Below are positions 53,005 to 62,419 of a stretch of DNA of 64,000 nucleotides, one piece after another; within the stretch, counting starts at the first letter, position 1, and every line of letters begins with the position of its first letter. The notes under the pieces are model-generated. The model saw only the letters and a list, made by a program, of their open reading frames with translations. It was not told the DNA's origin and ran no database searches. This DNA comes from CAVOHU01 sp963843385 (GTDB lineage Bacteria; Acidobacteriota; Vicinamibacteria; Vicinamibacterales; JAKQTR01). The stretch is taken from the NCBI GenBank assembly GCA_963843385.1, contig CAWJJY010000007.1:1054001-1118000 (forward strand). The letters run 5' to 3'. The translations under genes and the position numbers were made by a program.

Positions 53005-54042
53005 GTGTTCACCAACCACTTGGACAAGCTGCTGCGGCGCCAGGACCTGACCTCAGACGAGGCCTTCGAGGCGATGGACGACATCATCGAGGCCCGCGTC
53101 AAGCCGGCGCAAGTCGCGGCGTTGCTCGTGAGCCTCGCGCTGAAGGGCGAGCGGCCGCCGGAGATTGTCGGGTTTGCCAGGTGCATGCGCCACCGCGCCG
53201 TGAAGCTTGGCTCGGTGCCGCCCGGGGTGACCGACATGTGCGGAACCGGGGGTGACCGGTCCGGGACCTTCAACATCTCGTCGGCTGCCTCCATCGTCGT
53301 CGCCGCGTGCGGCGTGCCCGTTGCCAAGCACGGCAACCGATCGGTCTCCAGCCGTTGCGGCAGCGCGGACGTGTTCGAGGAACTTGGTGTGAAGATAACC
53401 GCCGCGCCGGAGGTGGTCGAGCAGTGCCTCCACCAGGTGGGGCTGGCGTTCCTGTTCGCGCCCACCTTTCACCCGTCGATGCGGAACGTGGCAGAAGTCA
53501 GGCGCGACCTCGGCATCCGCACCGCGTTCAACATCCTCGGCCCACTGACGAATCCCGCCTCGCCCGGGCGCCAGATTGTCGGCGTTCCCAGGCCGGAGTT
53601 GACCGAGCTGCTTGCCAGGTCGCTGCTGCTGCTCGGGTCCGAGCGGGCCTGGGTGGTGCATGGCGCCGATGGGCTGGACGAGATCTCGACAACCGGGTAC
53701 ACGAAGGTGTCGGAGTGCAGAGACGGCGCCGTGAATACCTTCTACCTGCACCCGGCCGAGCTCGGGCTCGCCAAGGCGAGCCTGTCGTCGCTCATCGGAG
53801 GGGAGCGCGCGGACAACGCGGCGATCGTTCGCAGCGTGCTGGCGGGCGAACCTGGTCCGGCGCGCGACATTGTCGTGCTGAATGCCGGCGCGGCCCTGCT
53901 GGTTGCGAACCGCGCGCCCACCATCCGGCGGGGGATCGCGGATGCGGAAGCGGCGCTCGACAGCGGAGCTGCCCGCCTGACGCTGGAGCGGCTGAGATCG
54001 ATGTCGAACGGCGAGACCCCCAATCAGGCCAGGCAGGCATGA
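53005..54042 (+). CDS. trpD: Anthranilate phosphoribosyltransferase
   Basis: 345-aa TrpD. The PRPP loop is in CGTGGDRSGTFNIS, and KHGNRSVSSRCGSADV and NILGPLTNP are present. It starts at a GTG with a weak AGAGGG. The stop overlaps trpC (ATGA). Confidence 0.96.
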   Translation: MFTNHLDKLLRRQDLTSDEAFEAMDDIIEARVKPAQVAALLVSLALKGERPPEIVGFARCMRHRAVKLGSVPPGVTDMCGTGGDRSGTFNISSAASIVVAACGVPVAKHGNRSVSSRCGSADVFEELGVKITAAPEVVEQCLHQVGLAFLFAPTFHPSMRNVAEVRRDLGIRTAFNILGPLTNPASPGRQIVGVPRPELTELLARSLLLLGSERAWVVHGADGLDEISTTGYTKVSECRDGAVNTFYLHPAELGLAKASLSSLIGGERADNAAIVRSVLAGEPGPARDIVVLNAGAALLVANRAPTIRRGIADAEAALDSGAARLTLERLRSMSNGETPNQARQA

Positions 54043-54881
54043 ACGCGCATTCATCACCGGCGTCTCCGGACCTGCTGGAGGCAGTCGTCGGCGCTGCGCG
54101 GCGGATTGTCGAATCCCGCCGCGCCCGCATTCCGCTCGATCGCATGATCGAACGGGCCGCGGTGCGCCCTCCGCGTGGGATGGAGTTTCGTGCGAGGCTG
54201 ATGCGTCCTGGTGGCGTGAACGTGATCGCCGAGTGCAAGCGGCGCTCCCCGTCTCGGGGCGTGCTCGTGCAGGACTACGACCCGGCGAAACTCGCCGAGC
54301 TCTACGAGCGGGGTGGCGCGGCGGCAATATCGGTGCTGACTGAGCCGACCTTCTTCGACGGGTCGCTTGGAGACCTTGAAGCCGTCCGGAGCCGGGTGGC
54401 ACTCCCGTTGCTCCGGAAGGACTTCATCGTCGATCCCTACCAACTCTACGAGGCGTGCTCCTCCGGTGCCGACGCGGTGCTGCTGATCGTCGCGGCGCTC
54501 TCCGGCGACGCGTTGCGGCAGCTGCTGAGAACGGCAGAAAGCATGGGTCTGGCCGCGCTGGTCGAGGTCCACGACCGATCCGAACTCGAGACGGCCCTTC
54601 AAGCGGGCGCGTCGATCGTCGGAGTGAACAACCGCAGCCTGAAGACGCTCTCCGTGGACACAACCGTGTGCGACGAGCTGGTGGCGAGCATCCCCTCGTC
54701 GGTCGTGGCGGTTGCCGAGAGCGGCCTGCGGTCGGAGTCCGACATCGTCCGGATGGGGGCCGCCGGCTACTCCGCGGTCCTGGTCGGCGAGTTCCTGGCC
54801 ACGCACGAGGATCCCGCCGGCGTGCTGCGTCGCATCAGGCAGAGCACTCGACCGGCGCGTGCGGGAGCGGACCGTCCATGA
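54039..54881 (+). CDS. trpC: Indole-3-glycerol-phosphate synthase
   Basis: 280-aa TIM-barrel enzyme. The catalytic Lys residues are seen in IAECKRRSPS and LLRKDFI, and GVNNRSL and VAESGL complete the motif set. ATGA overlaps on both sides (trpD and trpF). A C-terminal Arg/Ala tail is slightly extended. Confidence 0.96.
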   Translation: MNAHSSPASPDLLEAVVGAARRIVESRRARIPLDRMIERAAVRPPRGMEFRARLMRPGGVNVIAECKRRSPSRGVLVQDYDPAKLAELYERGGAAAISVLTEPTFFDGSLGDLEAVRSRVALPLLRKDFIVDPYQLYEACSSGADAVLLIVAALSGDALRQLLRTAESMGLAALVEVHDRSELETALQAGASIVGVNNRSLKTLSVDTTVCDELVASIPSSVVAVAESGLRSESDIVRMGAAGYSAVLVGEFLATHEDPAGVLRRIRQSTRPARAGADRP

Positions 54882-55522
54882 TCGCGCCTGTTCCGCGCAT
54901 CAAGATCTGCGGGATCACCCGAATCGAGGATGCGCGGGCTGCCGTCGAACTCGGGGTGGAGATGCTGGGATTCGTGTGCTGGCCAGGGAGCCCCCGATTC
55001 GTCGAGCCGGCCGCCGTCAAGGCGATCGTCAGCGGCCTGCCTGCATCGGTCGCGACGGTCGGGGTCTTCGTGGATCAGACGGTCGACTCTATCGTCAGCA
55101 TATGCTCGGCGACCGGGCTCTCCGTCGTCCAGTTGCACGGGAATGAACCAAGGTCCGAGTGGGGCCGGATCGGACGGCCGGTCATCAAGGCCGTCGGGGT
55201 GACAGAGCGCTTGGACGTGCGAGAACTGTCGACGTGGCCCGACGAGGTGACGCCCTTGCTCGATGCGAGCGACCCGGTTCGGCGAGGCGGCACGGGTCGA
55301 GTGGTCGACTGGGGAATCGCCGGCGCGGCGTCGTTGATGCGTCCGATCGTGCTCTCGGGCGGTCTGGCGCCGGACAATGTGGCACGAGCCGTAGCAACAG
55401 TCCGGCCGTGGGCCGTGGATGTCTCGTCCGGGGTCGAGCAGAGTCCCGGCGTGAAGGACGCCCGTCTGCTGCGGGCTTTTGTTGAAGCCGCCCGCGGGCG
55501 GTGCGAGGTGGACGGAGCATGA
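54878..55522 (+). CDS. trpF: Phosphoribosylanthranilate isomerase
   Basis: 214-aa TIM barrel. The catalytic Cys is in KICGIT and the Asp in LLDAS; the phosphate-binding LSGGL and DVSSGVE motifs are present. Overlaps trpC and trpB by 4 bp. Confidence 0.96.
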   Translation: MIAPVPRIKICGITRIEDARAAVELGVEMLGFVCWPGSPRFVEPAAVKAIVSGLPASVATVGVFVDQTVDSIVSICSATGLSVVQLHGNEPRSEWGRIGRPVIKAVGVTERLDVRELSTWPDEVTPLLDASDPVRRGGTGRVVDWGIAGAASLMRPIVLSGGLAPDNVARAVATVRPWAVDVSSGVEQSPGVKDARLLRAFVEAARGRCEVDGA

Positions 55523-56748
55523 TGATGAGCGAGCAGACCACGGCCGCAACGCTGCGGAGAGATCCCGACAAGGCCGGCTACTTCGGCGCCTTCGGGGGGC
55601 GGTTCGTGCCTGACACGCTGATGGCGCCTCTCGAAGCCATCGAGCGAGCCTACATGGAGCTCCGCTCTGACTCGTCGTTCCAGGAGGAGCTGAAATCGCT
55701 GCTGACGCATTATGCCGGGCGTCCCACCCCGCTCTACGAGGCAGTCCGGCTGTCGAAGCAGTGCGGCGGCGCCCGCCTGTTCTTCAAGCGGGAAGACCTC
55801 ACGCACACCGGCGCGCACAAGATCAACAACGCGCTCGGTCAGGCACTACTCGCCGTCCGAATGGGTAAGACGCGAATCGTTGCCGAGACCGGTGCCGGTC
55901 AGCACGGCGTCGCCTCCGCTACCTCGTCGGCGCTGTTCGGCCTCGAGTGCTGCGTCTATATGGGTTCAGAGGACATGCGGCGCCAGGCGCTGAACGTCGT
56001 ACGGATGCAGTTGCTCGGCGCAACGGTGGTGAGGGTCGATGCCGGCAGCCGGACGCTGAAGGACGCCATCAACGAGGCGATGCGGGATTGGGTCGCCAGT
56101 CCGGAGACCACGCACTATCTGCTCGGGTCGGTCCTGGGGCCGCACCCGTATCCGCTGATGGTGCGCGAGTTTCAGTCGGTCATCGGCAGGGAAGCCCGGG
56201 CGCAGTTCACCGAGCGCGTCGGGAGTCTGCCCGACGTGATCGTGGCATGCGTGGGAGGGGGCAGCAATGCCATCGGGATCTTCGACGCATTCGTCGCGGA
56301 CCAGTCGGTTCGCCTTGTTGGCGTGGAAGCAGGCGGCACGGCCATCGAACCCGGACGCCATGCGGCACGCTTCGCCGGAGGCGAAATCGGCGTGTTCCAG
56401 GGCACGAAGACCTACATTCTGCAGGACGCCGATGGCAACATCTCTCCAACCCACTCGGTATCCGCTGGCCTCGACTATGCAGCGGTCGGGCCCGAGCACG
56501 CATGGCTCCGGGAGGCCGGGCGGGCCGAGTACGCACATGTCAGTGACGCCGAGGCCCTTGAGGGGTTCCAGCAACTGGCGAAGCTGGAAGGCATCCTGCC
56601 GGCGCTCGAATCGGCCCACGCGGTGGCATACGCCTGCAGGCTCGCGCGAACACTGGGTGCAGGGAAGACCGTTCTCGTCAACCTCTCCGGCCGCGGAGAC
56701 AAGGACGTGGAGTCGGTTGCCGCTCATCTTGGAATGACCACGGAGTAG
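55519..56748 (+). CDS. trpB: Tryptophan synthase beta subunit
   Basis: 409-aa PLP enzyme; the Lys is in HTGAHKINN. GAGQHGVA and CVGGGSNAIG are present. Three ATGs in a row (55519, 55522, 55525) are possible starts; the first overlaps the trpF stop. Confidence 0.97.
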   Translation: MMMSEQTTAATLRRDPDKAGYFGAFGGRFVPDTLMAPLEAIERAYMELRSDSSFQEELKSLLTHYAGRPTPLYEAVRLSKQCGGARLFFKREDLTHTGAHKINNALGQALLAVRMGKTRIVAETGAGQHGVASATSSALFGLECCVYMGSEDMRRQALNVVRMQLLGATVVRVDAGSRTLKDAINEAMRDWVASPETTHYLLGSVLGPHPYPLMVREFQSVIGREARAQFTERVGSLPDVIVACVGGGSNAIGIFDAFVADQSVRLVGVEAGGTAIEPGRHAARFAGGEIGVFQGTKTYILQDADGNISPTHSVSAGLDYAAVGPEHAWLREAGRAEYAHVSDAEALEGFQQLAKLEGILPALESAHAVAYACRLARTLGAGKTVLVNLSGRGDKDVESVAAHLGMTTE

Positions 56749-56757
56749 TCCGCTGCC

Positions 56758-57561
56758 ATGTCCCGCATTGATGACGTGTTTGCCGCGCTTCGGCAGGAGG
56801 GGCGGACCGGCCTGGTGACCTACGTCACCGCCGGCGATCCGGATCTGAGCCGATCCGGGGAGATCCTGCTGGCCCTCGATCGCGGGGGGGCCGATCTGAT
56901 CGAGGTGGGCGTGCCATTCTCGGACCCGCTCGCGGACGGCCCCGTCATTCAGCGGGCGAGCGAGCGCGCGATCGCGGCCGGTGCGACACTCGCCAGGACG
57001 CTCGATCTGCTGGGAAGCGTCAGGCCGCGCATCAAGGCCCCGATCGTGCTCTTTTCCTATGCCAACCCGATCTACCGGATGGGCCTGACCGGCTTCGCGA
57101 CCCGTGCCGCGCAAGCGGGCGCCGACGGGGTGCTGGTGCTCGACTGGCCTCCTGAGGAAGGCCGTGATTTCCGTGCGGCGATCGGCGCAGCCGGGCTCGA
57201 TGTGATCTATCTGGTCAGCCCGACAACGAACCCGGAGCGGATGCGGCTGGTCGCGCAGTGGGGCACCGGGTTCATCTACGCGATCTCGAGGCTTGGCGTG
57301 ACCGGGGCCCGCCAGGAACTGTCGTCCGGGATCGATGCGCTGGTGTCGCGGATCAGGTCGGCGAGTTCGTTGCCGGTCGCGGTCGGCTTTGGCCTCTCGC
57401 AGCCGGAACACGTTCGAGCGGTCGGGCGGGTCGCCGACGCGGCCGTCGTTGGGAGCGCACTGGTGCAGTTCATCGCAGATCAGGCGTCAGCGCCAGATCT
57501 CGGCGATCGCGTCCAGGGCTACGTCGAATGGCTGCGCGGCGGACGCCGGTACGCGACGTAG
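56758..57561 (+). CDS. trpA: Tryptophan synthase alpha subunit
   Basis: 267-aa TIM barrel. Catalytic Glu is in IEVGVPFSDP and Asp in LADGPVIQ. It follows trpB by 9 bp, and the two subunits form the usual complex channeling indole. Confidence 0.96.
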   Translation: MSRIDDVFAALRQEGRTGLVTYVTAGDPDLSRSGEILLALDRGGADLIEVGVPFSDPLADGPVIQRASERAIAAGATLARTLDLLGSVRPRIKAPIVLFSYANPIYRMGLTGFATRAAQAGADGVLVLDWPPEEGRDFRAAIGAAGLDVIYLVSPTTNPERMRLVAQWGTGFIYAISRLGVTGARQELSSGIDALVSRIRSASSLPVAVGFGLSQPEHVRAVGRVADAAVVGSALVQFIADQASAPDLGDRVQGYVEWLRGGRRYAT

Positions 57562-57750
57562 AACGGCACCCGACGCCGCCGTGTCTGACGATCCGGCTCG
57601 GCGAGAGATGAGCGATCACGGGTTGCGCGGTTCCGGGCCTGCGGGATAGTCTGAAAGGAAGCCGGTCACCACTGGATATCCTGCCGCAAAGTCGTCCTGT
57701 TCGCGGCCACTGCCGCCACCAGCCCGCCTCGGGCCCTGAGGAGTAGTCGA

Positions 57751-58800
57751 GTGATTGTCGTAATGGTGGATGGAGCGACGCCCGATCAGATCGAGAAGGT
57801 CGTGACCCAACTCGAGGAAATGGGCTACGCCGTACATCGGTCGGTCGGCGCCAACCGGACCGTGCTCGGCGCAGTTGGCACCCAGGGCCACGGCGACTAC
57901 CGCCTCATCGAACTCTGCGAGGGAGTGCAGGAAGTCGTTCCCATCACCGAGCCCTACAAACTCGCCAGCCGGACCTTCCGCCCGCAGGGCACCGTCATCG
58001 TGCTCGATGACGTGCGGATCGGCGGCGACGAGGTCATCGTGATGGCCGGACCCTGCTCGGCTGAAACCGAGGACCAGGTCCACCTAACGGCGGCGGCCGT
58101 CAAGCGAGCCGGGGCAAAGGTGCTGCGCGGAGGTGCCTTCAAGCCGCGCAGCTCTCCCTACAGCTTCCAGGGGCTCGGAGAGCTGGGCTTGAAGATGCTG
58201 CGTGACGCGGCCATCGTGCACGGGCTGAAGCTGGTTTCCGAAGTCATGGACGTGACGCAGATCGAGGCCGTCGAGCGCTACGCGGACATCCTGCAGGTGG
58301 GAGCGCGCAACATGCAGAACTTCTCGCTGCTGCGCGAGCTGGGGCACTCCCGCAAGCCCATCCTGCTGAAGCGGGGAATTTCCGCGACGATCGAAGAATG
58401 GCTGCTCTCGGCCGAGTACGTCCTCGCGGGAGGCAATATGCAGGTGATGCTCTGCGAGCGGGGCATCCGGACCTTCGAGACCTACACGCGCAATACCCTG
58501 GACATATCGGCCATCCCGATCGTGAAGAAGCTCAGCCACCTGCCGGTGCTCGTCGACCCGAGTCACGGAACGGGCCGGCGGGACAAGGTCGCGCCGATGG
58601 CGAGAGCCGCGGTGGCCGCAGGGGCCGACGGTCTGATCATCGAAGTCCACCAGGACCCGGACCACGCGCTCAGCGATGGGGCGCAGTCGCTCTTTCCTGC
58701 GCAATTCGATCGGCTGATGGCCGAACTGCGCATCATCGCCCCCGCCATTGGCCGGACCATCTGCACCGAACCCGTTGCACGGCGAGGGTGGGGCCACTGA
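57751..58800 (+). CDS. aroF: 3-deoxy-7-phosphoheptulonate synthase, type I-beta with N-terminal regulatory domain
   Basis: 349-aa DAHP synthase. Residues 1-70 form a ferredoxin-like regulatory domain as in the Thermotoga enzyme, which is Tyr/Phe-sensitive. The TIM barrel has AGPCSAET, RGGAFKPRSSPYSFQG, LLKRG and DPSHGTG. It starts at a GTG preceded by GAGGAG. A 189-bp gap separates it from trpA, with no terminator visible. This is the first enzyme of the shikimate pathway. Confidence 0.94.
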   Translation: MIVVMVDGATPDQIEKVVTQLEEMGYAVHRSVGANRTVLGAVGTQGHGDYRLIELCEGVQEVVPITEPYKLASRTFRPQGTVIVLDDVRIGGDEVIVMAGPCSAETEDQVHLTAAAVKRAGAKVLRGGAFKPRSSPYSFQGLGELGLKMLRDAAIVHGLKLVSEVMDVTQIEAVERYADILQVGARNMQNFSLLRELGHSRKPILLKRGISATIEEWLLSAEYVLAGGNMQVMLCERGIRTFETYTRNTLDISAIPIVKKLSHLPVLVDPSHGTGRRDKVAPMARAAVAAGADGLIIEVHQDPDHALSDGAQSLFPAQFDRLMAELRIIAPAIGRTICTEPVARRGWGH

Positions 58801-59735
58801 TGGCGGCCGGCGGAGTCCCTCTGCCGGTCGTACGCGATGCCGCTCCGGCTGGCGAGCCGGTGTTCCGGAAGATCGCGATCGTCGGCGTGGGCCTGATGGG
58901 CGGCTCACTCGGTCTCGCCGCGCGGCGGGCCTGGCCGGATGCACTCGTCATCGGCGTCGATCGGAATGACGTCCTCGAAACGGCGATGCGCCTGCACGCC
59001 GTCGATCTCGGAGCCGACGATCTCGTGGTGGCCGCCGAGGCGGATCTGGTCGTGCTGGCCGCGCCCGTCTCCGCGTGCCTGGCCCTGCTGGACGATCTCC
59101 CTGATGACATTCCGGGCAATGCTGTCGTGACCGATCTCGGAGACTCCAAGCGGGCTGTCGTCGCCGCCGCGCGTCGGCTGCCGGAGCGGCTGGCGTTCGT
59201 CGGTGGCCACCCGCTCGCCGGTGCCCCGCGATCCGGTATCGAGTTCGCGAGGGCCGATCTGTTTACGGGCCGGCCGTGGATCCTGACGCCGGCCACCGCG
59301 CCGCCCGAAGTTCTCGAGCGCCTCTCGGAATTCGTCCGCGGTGTGGGCGCGAAGCCGATTGTGCAATCGCCGGAGGACCACGATCACATGCTCGCGTACC
59401 TGGGACACCTGCCCCAGTTGGTCGCCAGCGCGTTGATGCAGGTCGTCGGCGAGGCGGTGGGAGAGAGTGGGCTCGCACTGGCCGGGCGGGGGCTGGCCGA
59501 CACCACGCGGTTGGCGTCCAGTTCTTCCGAGGTCTGGGCCGACGTGCTGACAACCAACCGCGACGAGATCGGCCGGGCGCTCGACCTGCTGGGCGCCCTC
59601 CTAGGCTCGCTCCGGACGGGCCTCGATTCGCGCGCAGACATCGAAGAGTTCTTCAGGTCTGCCAACCTCTGGCGCGAGCGGCTCGTCGCACAGGGCTCAA
59701 CCGATCGCTCGAGCACTCAGCATCGCCAGGACTGA
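58800..59735 (+). CDS. tyrA: Prephenate/arogenate dehydrogenase
   Basis: 311-aa NAD(P)-dependent enzyme. The Rossmann motif is in IVGVGLMGGSLG, and GGHPLAGAPRSG and TGRPWILTP are typical TyrA segments. No ACT domain. It shares one base with the aroF stop (TGATG). It completes tyrosine precursor synthesis within the Trp-attenuated operon. Confidence 0.92.
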   Translation: MAAGGVPLPVVRDAAPAGEPVFRKIAIVGVGLMGGSLGLAARRAWPDALVIGVDRNDVLETAMRLHAVDLGADDLVVAAEADLVVLAAPVSACLALLDDLPDDIPGNAVVTDLGDSKRAVVAAARRLPERLAFVGGHPLAGAPRSGIEFARADLFTGRPWILTPATAPPEVLERLSEFVRGVGAKPIVQSPEDHDHMLAYLGHLPQLVASALMQVVGEAVGESGLALAGRGLADTTRLASSSSEVWADVLTTNRDEIGRALDLLGALLGSLRTGLDSRADIEEFFRSANLWRERLVAQGSTDRSSTQHRQD

Positions 59736-59872
59736 CCCGCCGGTCCTCGGACCCGGCCCCAGATCAAACCGGAGCGTTCACGTCCGGATGGCAGGCACAC
59801 CTGCCCCGCGGCAGCACACGCAACGTCGGGAGGAACCTGCGCCACCGCGTGCGAGCGGGCCGGCGATGGCCA

Positions 59873-59878
59873 TATAAT
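59873..59878 (+). promoter_or_regulatory. Perfect -10 immediately before scoA (leaderless start)
   Basis: TATAAT ends 6 bases before the ATG at 59885. No SD is present. No clear -35. Confidence 0.5.
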
Positions 59879-59884
59879 GCGGCC

Positions 59885-60580
59885 ATGACCAAAGTGATAG
59901 GCGGCGCCGCGGAAGCGGTTGCGTTGATCGGGGATGGGGCCGTCGTGATGGTCGGCGGCTTCGGCCTGTGCGGGATCCCCGAGAACCTGATCCTTGCGCT
60001 GCGCGAGCGTGGCGTGCGCGATCTCACGATCATCTCCAACAACGCCGGGGTGGACGGCTTCGGCCTGGGCATCCTGCTCGAAAGCCGCCAGGTGACGCGC
60101 ATCATCGCGACCTACGTCGGAGAAAACCAGGAATTCGAACGCCAGTTCCTGAGCGGCGAGCTCCATGTCGAACTCGTGCCACAAGGCACCTTCGCCGAGC
60201 GCATTCGGGCCGGCGGCGCCGGCATCGCCGGGTTCTTCACACCGACGGGCTATGGGACGGTGGTTTCCGAGGGGAAGGAAACCCGCGTGATCGACGGCGT
60301 GCCCTGTGTGCTCGAGGCCCCGCTGAAAGCGGATTTCGCACTGGTGAAGGCCTTCAAGGGCGATGCCGAAGGGAACCTCGTCTATCGCCGCACCGCGCGG
60401 AACTTCAATCCGATGATGGCCACCGCCGCGCGCACGACGATCGCCGAAGTGGAGCACCTCGTGCCGGTTGGCGAACTGGATCCAGACGCCGTCATCACGC
60501 CCGGGATCTTCGTCAGCCACATCTTCGAAGGACCGCGATACGAGAAACGCATCGAGCGGCGTACGATCCGGAAGAACTGA
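59885..60580 (+). CDS. scoA: 3-oxoacid (succinyl-CoA:acetoacetate) CoA-transferase subunit A
   Basis: 231-aa class I CoA-transferase alpha subunit. GGFGLCGIPENLI near residue 24 and the later GTFAERIRAGGAGI and GFFTPTG segments are typical. Works with ScoB to activate acetoacetate for ketone body or fatty acid use. The mRNA is probably leaderless. Confidence 0.92.
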   Translation: MTKVIGGAAEAVALIGDGAVVMVGGFGLCGIPENLILALRERGVRDLTIISNNAGVDGFGLGILLESRQVTRIIATYVGENQEFERQFLSGELHVELVPQGTFAERIRAGGAGIAGFFTPTGYGTVVSEGKETRVIDGVPCVLEAPLKADFALVKAFKGDAEGNLVYRRTARNFNPMMATAARTTIAEVEHLVPVGELDPDAVITPGIFVSHIFEGPRYEKRIERRTIRKN

Positions 60581-60652
60581 TCGCTCGGCAGTTCTTCCAT
60601 TCCAGCCCGGCGTGATCGCAATAGGGACCCCGGCCGGTCTAGGGAGCAGGAC

Positions 60653-61300
60653 GTGGACAAGCGGGAACGGATCGTGCGGCGTGTGGCTCGCGAACTCAAG
60701 GATGGCGACTACGTCAATCTCGGCATCGGCATGCCTACGCTGGTCGCCAACTTCGTGCCCCCGAGCGTGCACATCACCCTGCATTCCGAGAACGGCATGC
60801 TCGGTGTCGGGCCATACCCGCTCGACGCCGACATCGATCCCGATCTGATCAATGCAGGCAAGGAGACCGTCAGCGAACTTCCCGGCTGCTCGTACTTCAG
60901 CAGCGCCGACTCGTTCGCCATGGTTCGCGGGGGGCACATCGATCTTACGGTGCTCGGCGCGCTCCAGGTCGACGAGAAGGGCAACCTGGCAAACTGGATG
61001 GTCCCGGGCAAGATGGTCAAGGGGATGGGCGGAGCAATGGACCTTGTGGCGGGTGCTCGCCGGGTGATCGTCGCGATGGAGCACACGACGCGTGAGGGAG
61101 AGCCGAAGATTCTGCGCGCCTGCAACCTCCCGCTGACGGGCATGGGGGTCGTGGACCTGATCGTGACCGACCTCGCCGTCATCGAAGTCACCCCATCAGG
61201 CCTGGCGTTGCGGGAACTGGCCGAAGACACCAGCCTGGAGAAGGTCCAGGCCGCGACCGAACCCAGACTGCTCGTCGAATCGCCTCCGGGGCGCTTCTAG
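60653..61300 (+). CDS. scoB: 3-oxoacid CoA-transferase subunit B
   Basis: 215-aa beta subunit. The catalytic Glu lies in HSENGMLGVG. GIGMPTLVAN and TDLAVIEV are present. A GTG start with AGGGAG upstream. The gap to scoA is 72 bp. Confidence 0.93.
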   Translation: MDKRERIVRRVARELKDGDYVNLGIGMPTLVANFVPPSVHITLHSENGMLGVGPYPLDADIDPDLINAGKETVSELPGCSYFSSADSFAMVRGGHIDLTVLGALQVDEKGNLANWMVPGKMVKGMGGAMDLVAGARRVIVAMEHTTREGEPKILRACNLPLTGMGVVDLIVTDLAVIEVTPSGLALRELAEDTSLEKVQAATEPRLLVESPPGRF

Positions 61301-61302
61301 CC

Positions 61303-61752
61303 GTGGCCGACACCGAACCGGAGGGAGAGCCGCCCAGGCCGACGCGCGTCACGATGGCTCGACGAGCGCTCGAGGATATCCGTCGTCATGCCGTCGACGA
61401 CGCCCCGCTCGAGTGCTGCGGTCTCCTGATCGGGTCAACCGGCCACGCACAGCAAGCCGTTCGGACGCGCAACGCACTCGCGAGCCCCACCCGGTTTCTC
61501 GTGCATCCGGAGGACCACTTCTCCGCGATTCGATCGGCGCGGCAGAGCGGAGCGCTGGTCATGGGCACGTACCACTCGCACCCGGCGACGTCCGTGTTGC
61601 CGTCGCCGACCGACATCGCCGAATCTGAAGCAGACCCGCAGCTGGTCTGGGTCATTGTCTCCCTGCTGCACGGGCCGGACGCAATCGACGTGCGCGCGTA
61701 CCGGCCGGGCGAGGGGCGCTTCGACCCGATCGAGCTGCGCATCGTGGACTGA
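61303..61752 (+). CDS. M67-family JAMM metallopeptidase
   Basis: 149-aa JAB1/MPN+ domain. The catalytic Glu is Glu37. The metal site HxH-x7-SxxD is complete (His91, His93, Ser101, Asp104). It starts at a GTG 2 bases after scoB. Bacterial members process sulfur-carrier or ubiquitin-like proteins, often in cysteine or cofactor synthesis; no ubiquitin-like gene is near. Confidence 0.88.
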   Translation: MADTEPEGEPPRPTRVTMARRALEDIRRHAVDDAPLECCGLLIGSTGHAQQAVRTRNALASPTRFLVHPEDHFSAIRSARQSGALVMGTYHSHPATSVLPSPTDIAESEADPQLVWVIVSLLHGPDAIDVRAYRPGEGRFDPIELRIVD

Positions 61753-61784
61753 CGGTGGGGAATCCCCGCCCTGGTCGAGGTGAC

Positions 61785-62402
61785 GTGACCGACGCCGAGC
61801 TGGTTGGACAGGTGCTCGCAGGCTCCCAGGACGCGGCGCGCCGCCTGGTTGAACAGCACCAACAGGCCGTGTTCAATCTGGTGTGCCGCATGGTCCGCGA
61901 CCCCGGTGTCGCCGAGGAGCTGGCCCAGGACGCTTTTGCCAAGGCGTTCGCCGCGCTCCGCACCTTCGACCCGCAGTACCGGCTCATCAGCTGGTTGCTC
62001 CGAATCGCCCAGAACACCGCCATCGACTACCTTCGTCGAAGCCGTCCTGACACCGTATCGCTCGACGACGACCGAGGCGGGCGCGAGCTCGAATCCGTGC
62101 TGATCGACGCCCATGCAACCTCACCCCTGGTCCACGCCGAGCGTGCCGACCTGGCCCGCGCGATCGATGCCGCATTGGCCAGGCTTCGCCCGGAATACCG
62201 CCGGCTGGTGGTCCTGCGTTACCAGGAAGACCAGTCCTACGACGAGATCTCCGAGATGCTCGGCCTGCCTCTCGGTACGGTCAAGAGTCACCTCCATCGG
62301 GCCCGCCACGAACTGGCCCGGCTCATGGTCGATTCCGGATGGGGCCCTCAGGCTTCCACCCCGGGATCGCCGGCTGAAACCCCCCAGAGGACTGTCACGT
62401 AG
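61785..62402 (+). CDS. ECF-family RNA polymerase sigma factor (RpoE-like)
   Basis: 205-aa sigma factor. Region 2 has GVAEELAQDAFAKAF and YRLISWLLRIAQNTAIDYL; region 4 has LRPEYRRLVVLRYQEDQSYDEISEML and GTVKSHLHRARHEL. A GTG at 61785 with GAGG 5 bases upstream and homology start TDAELVGQVL is preferred; a GTG at 61755 adds 10 residues. It is followed 17 bp later by a membrane protein that is probably its regulator. Confidence 0.9.
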   Translation: MTDAELVGQVLAGSQDAARRLVEQHQQAVFNLVCRMVRDPGVAEELAQDAFAKAFAALRTFDPQYRLISWLLRIAQNTAIDYLRRSRPDTVSLDDDRGGRELESVLIDAHATSPLVHAERADLARAIDAALARLRPEYRRLVVLRYQEDQSYDEISEMLGLPLGTVKSHLHRARHELARLMVDSGWGPQASTPGSPAETPQRTVT

Positions 62403-62419
62403 GAACGGATGGAAGAGCC

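Noticed and set aside
55966..57411. A 481-codon minus-strand open frame over trpB and trpA
   Set aside because: Antisense shadow; trpB and trpA are certain and no motif is found on the other strand.
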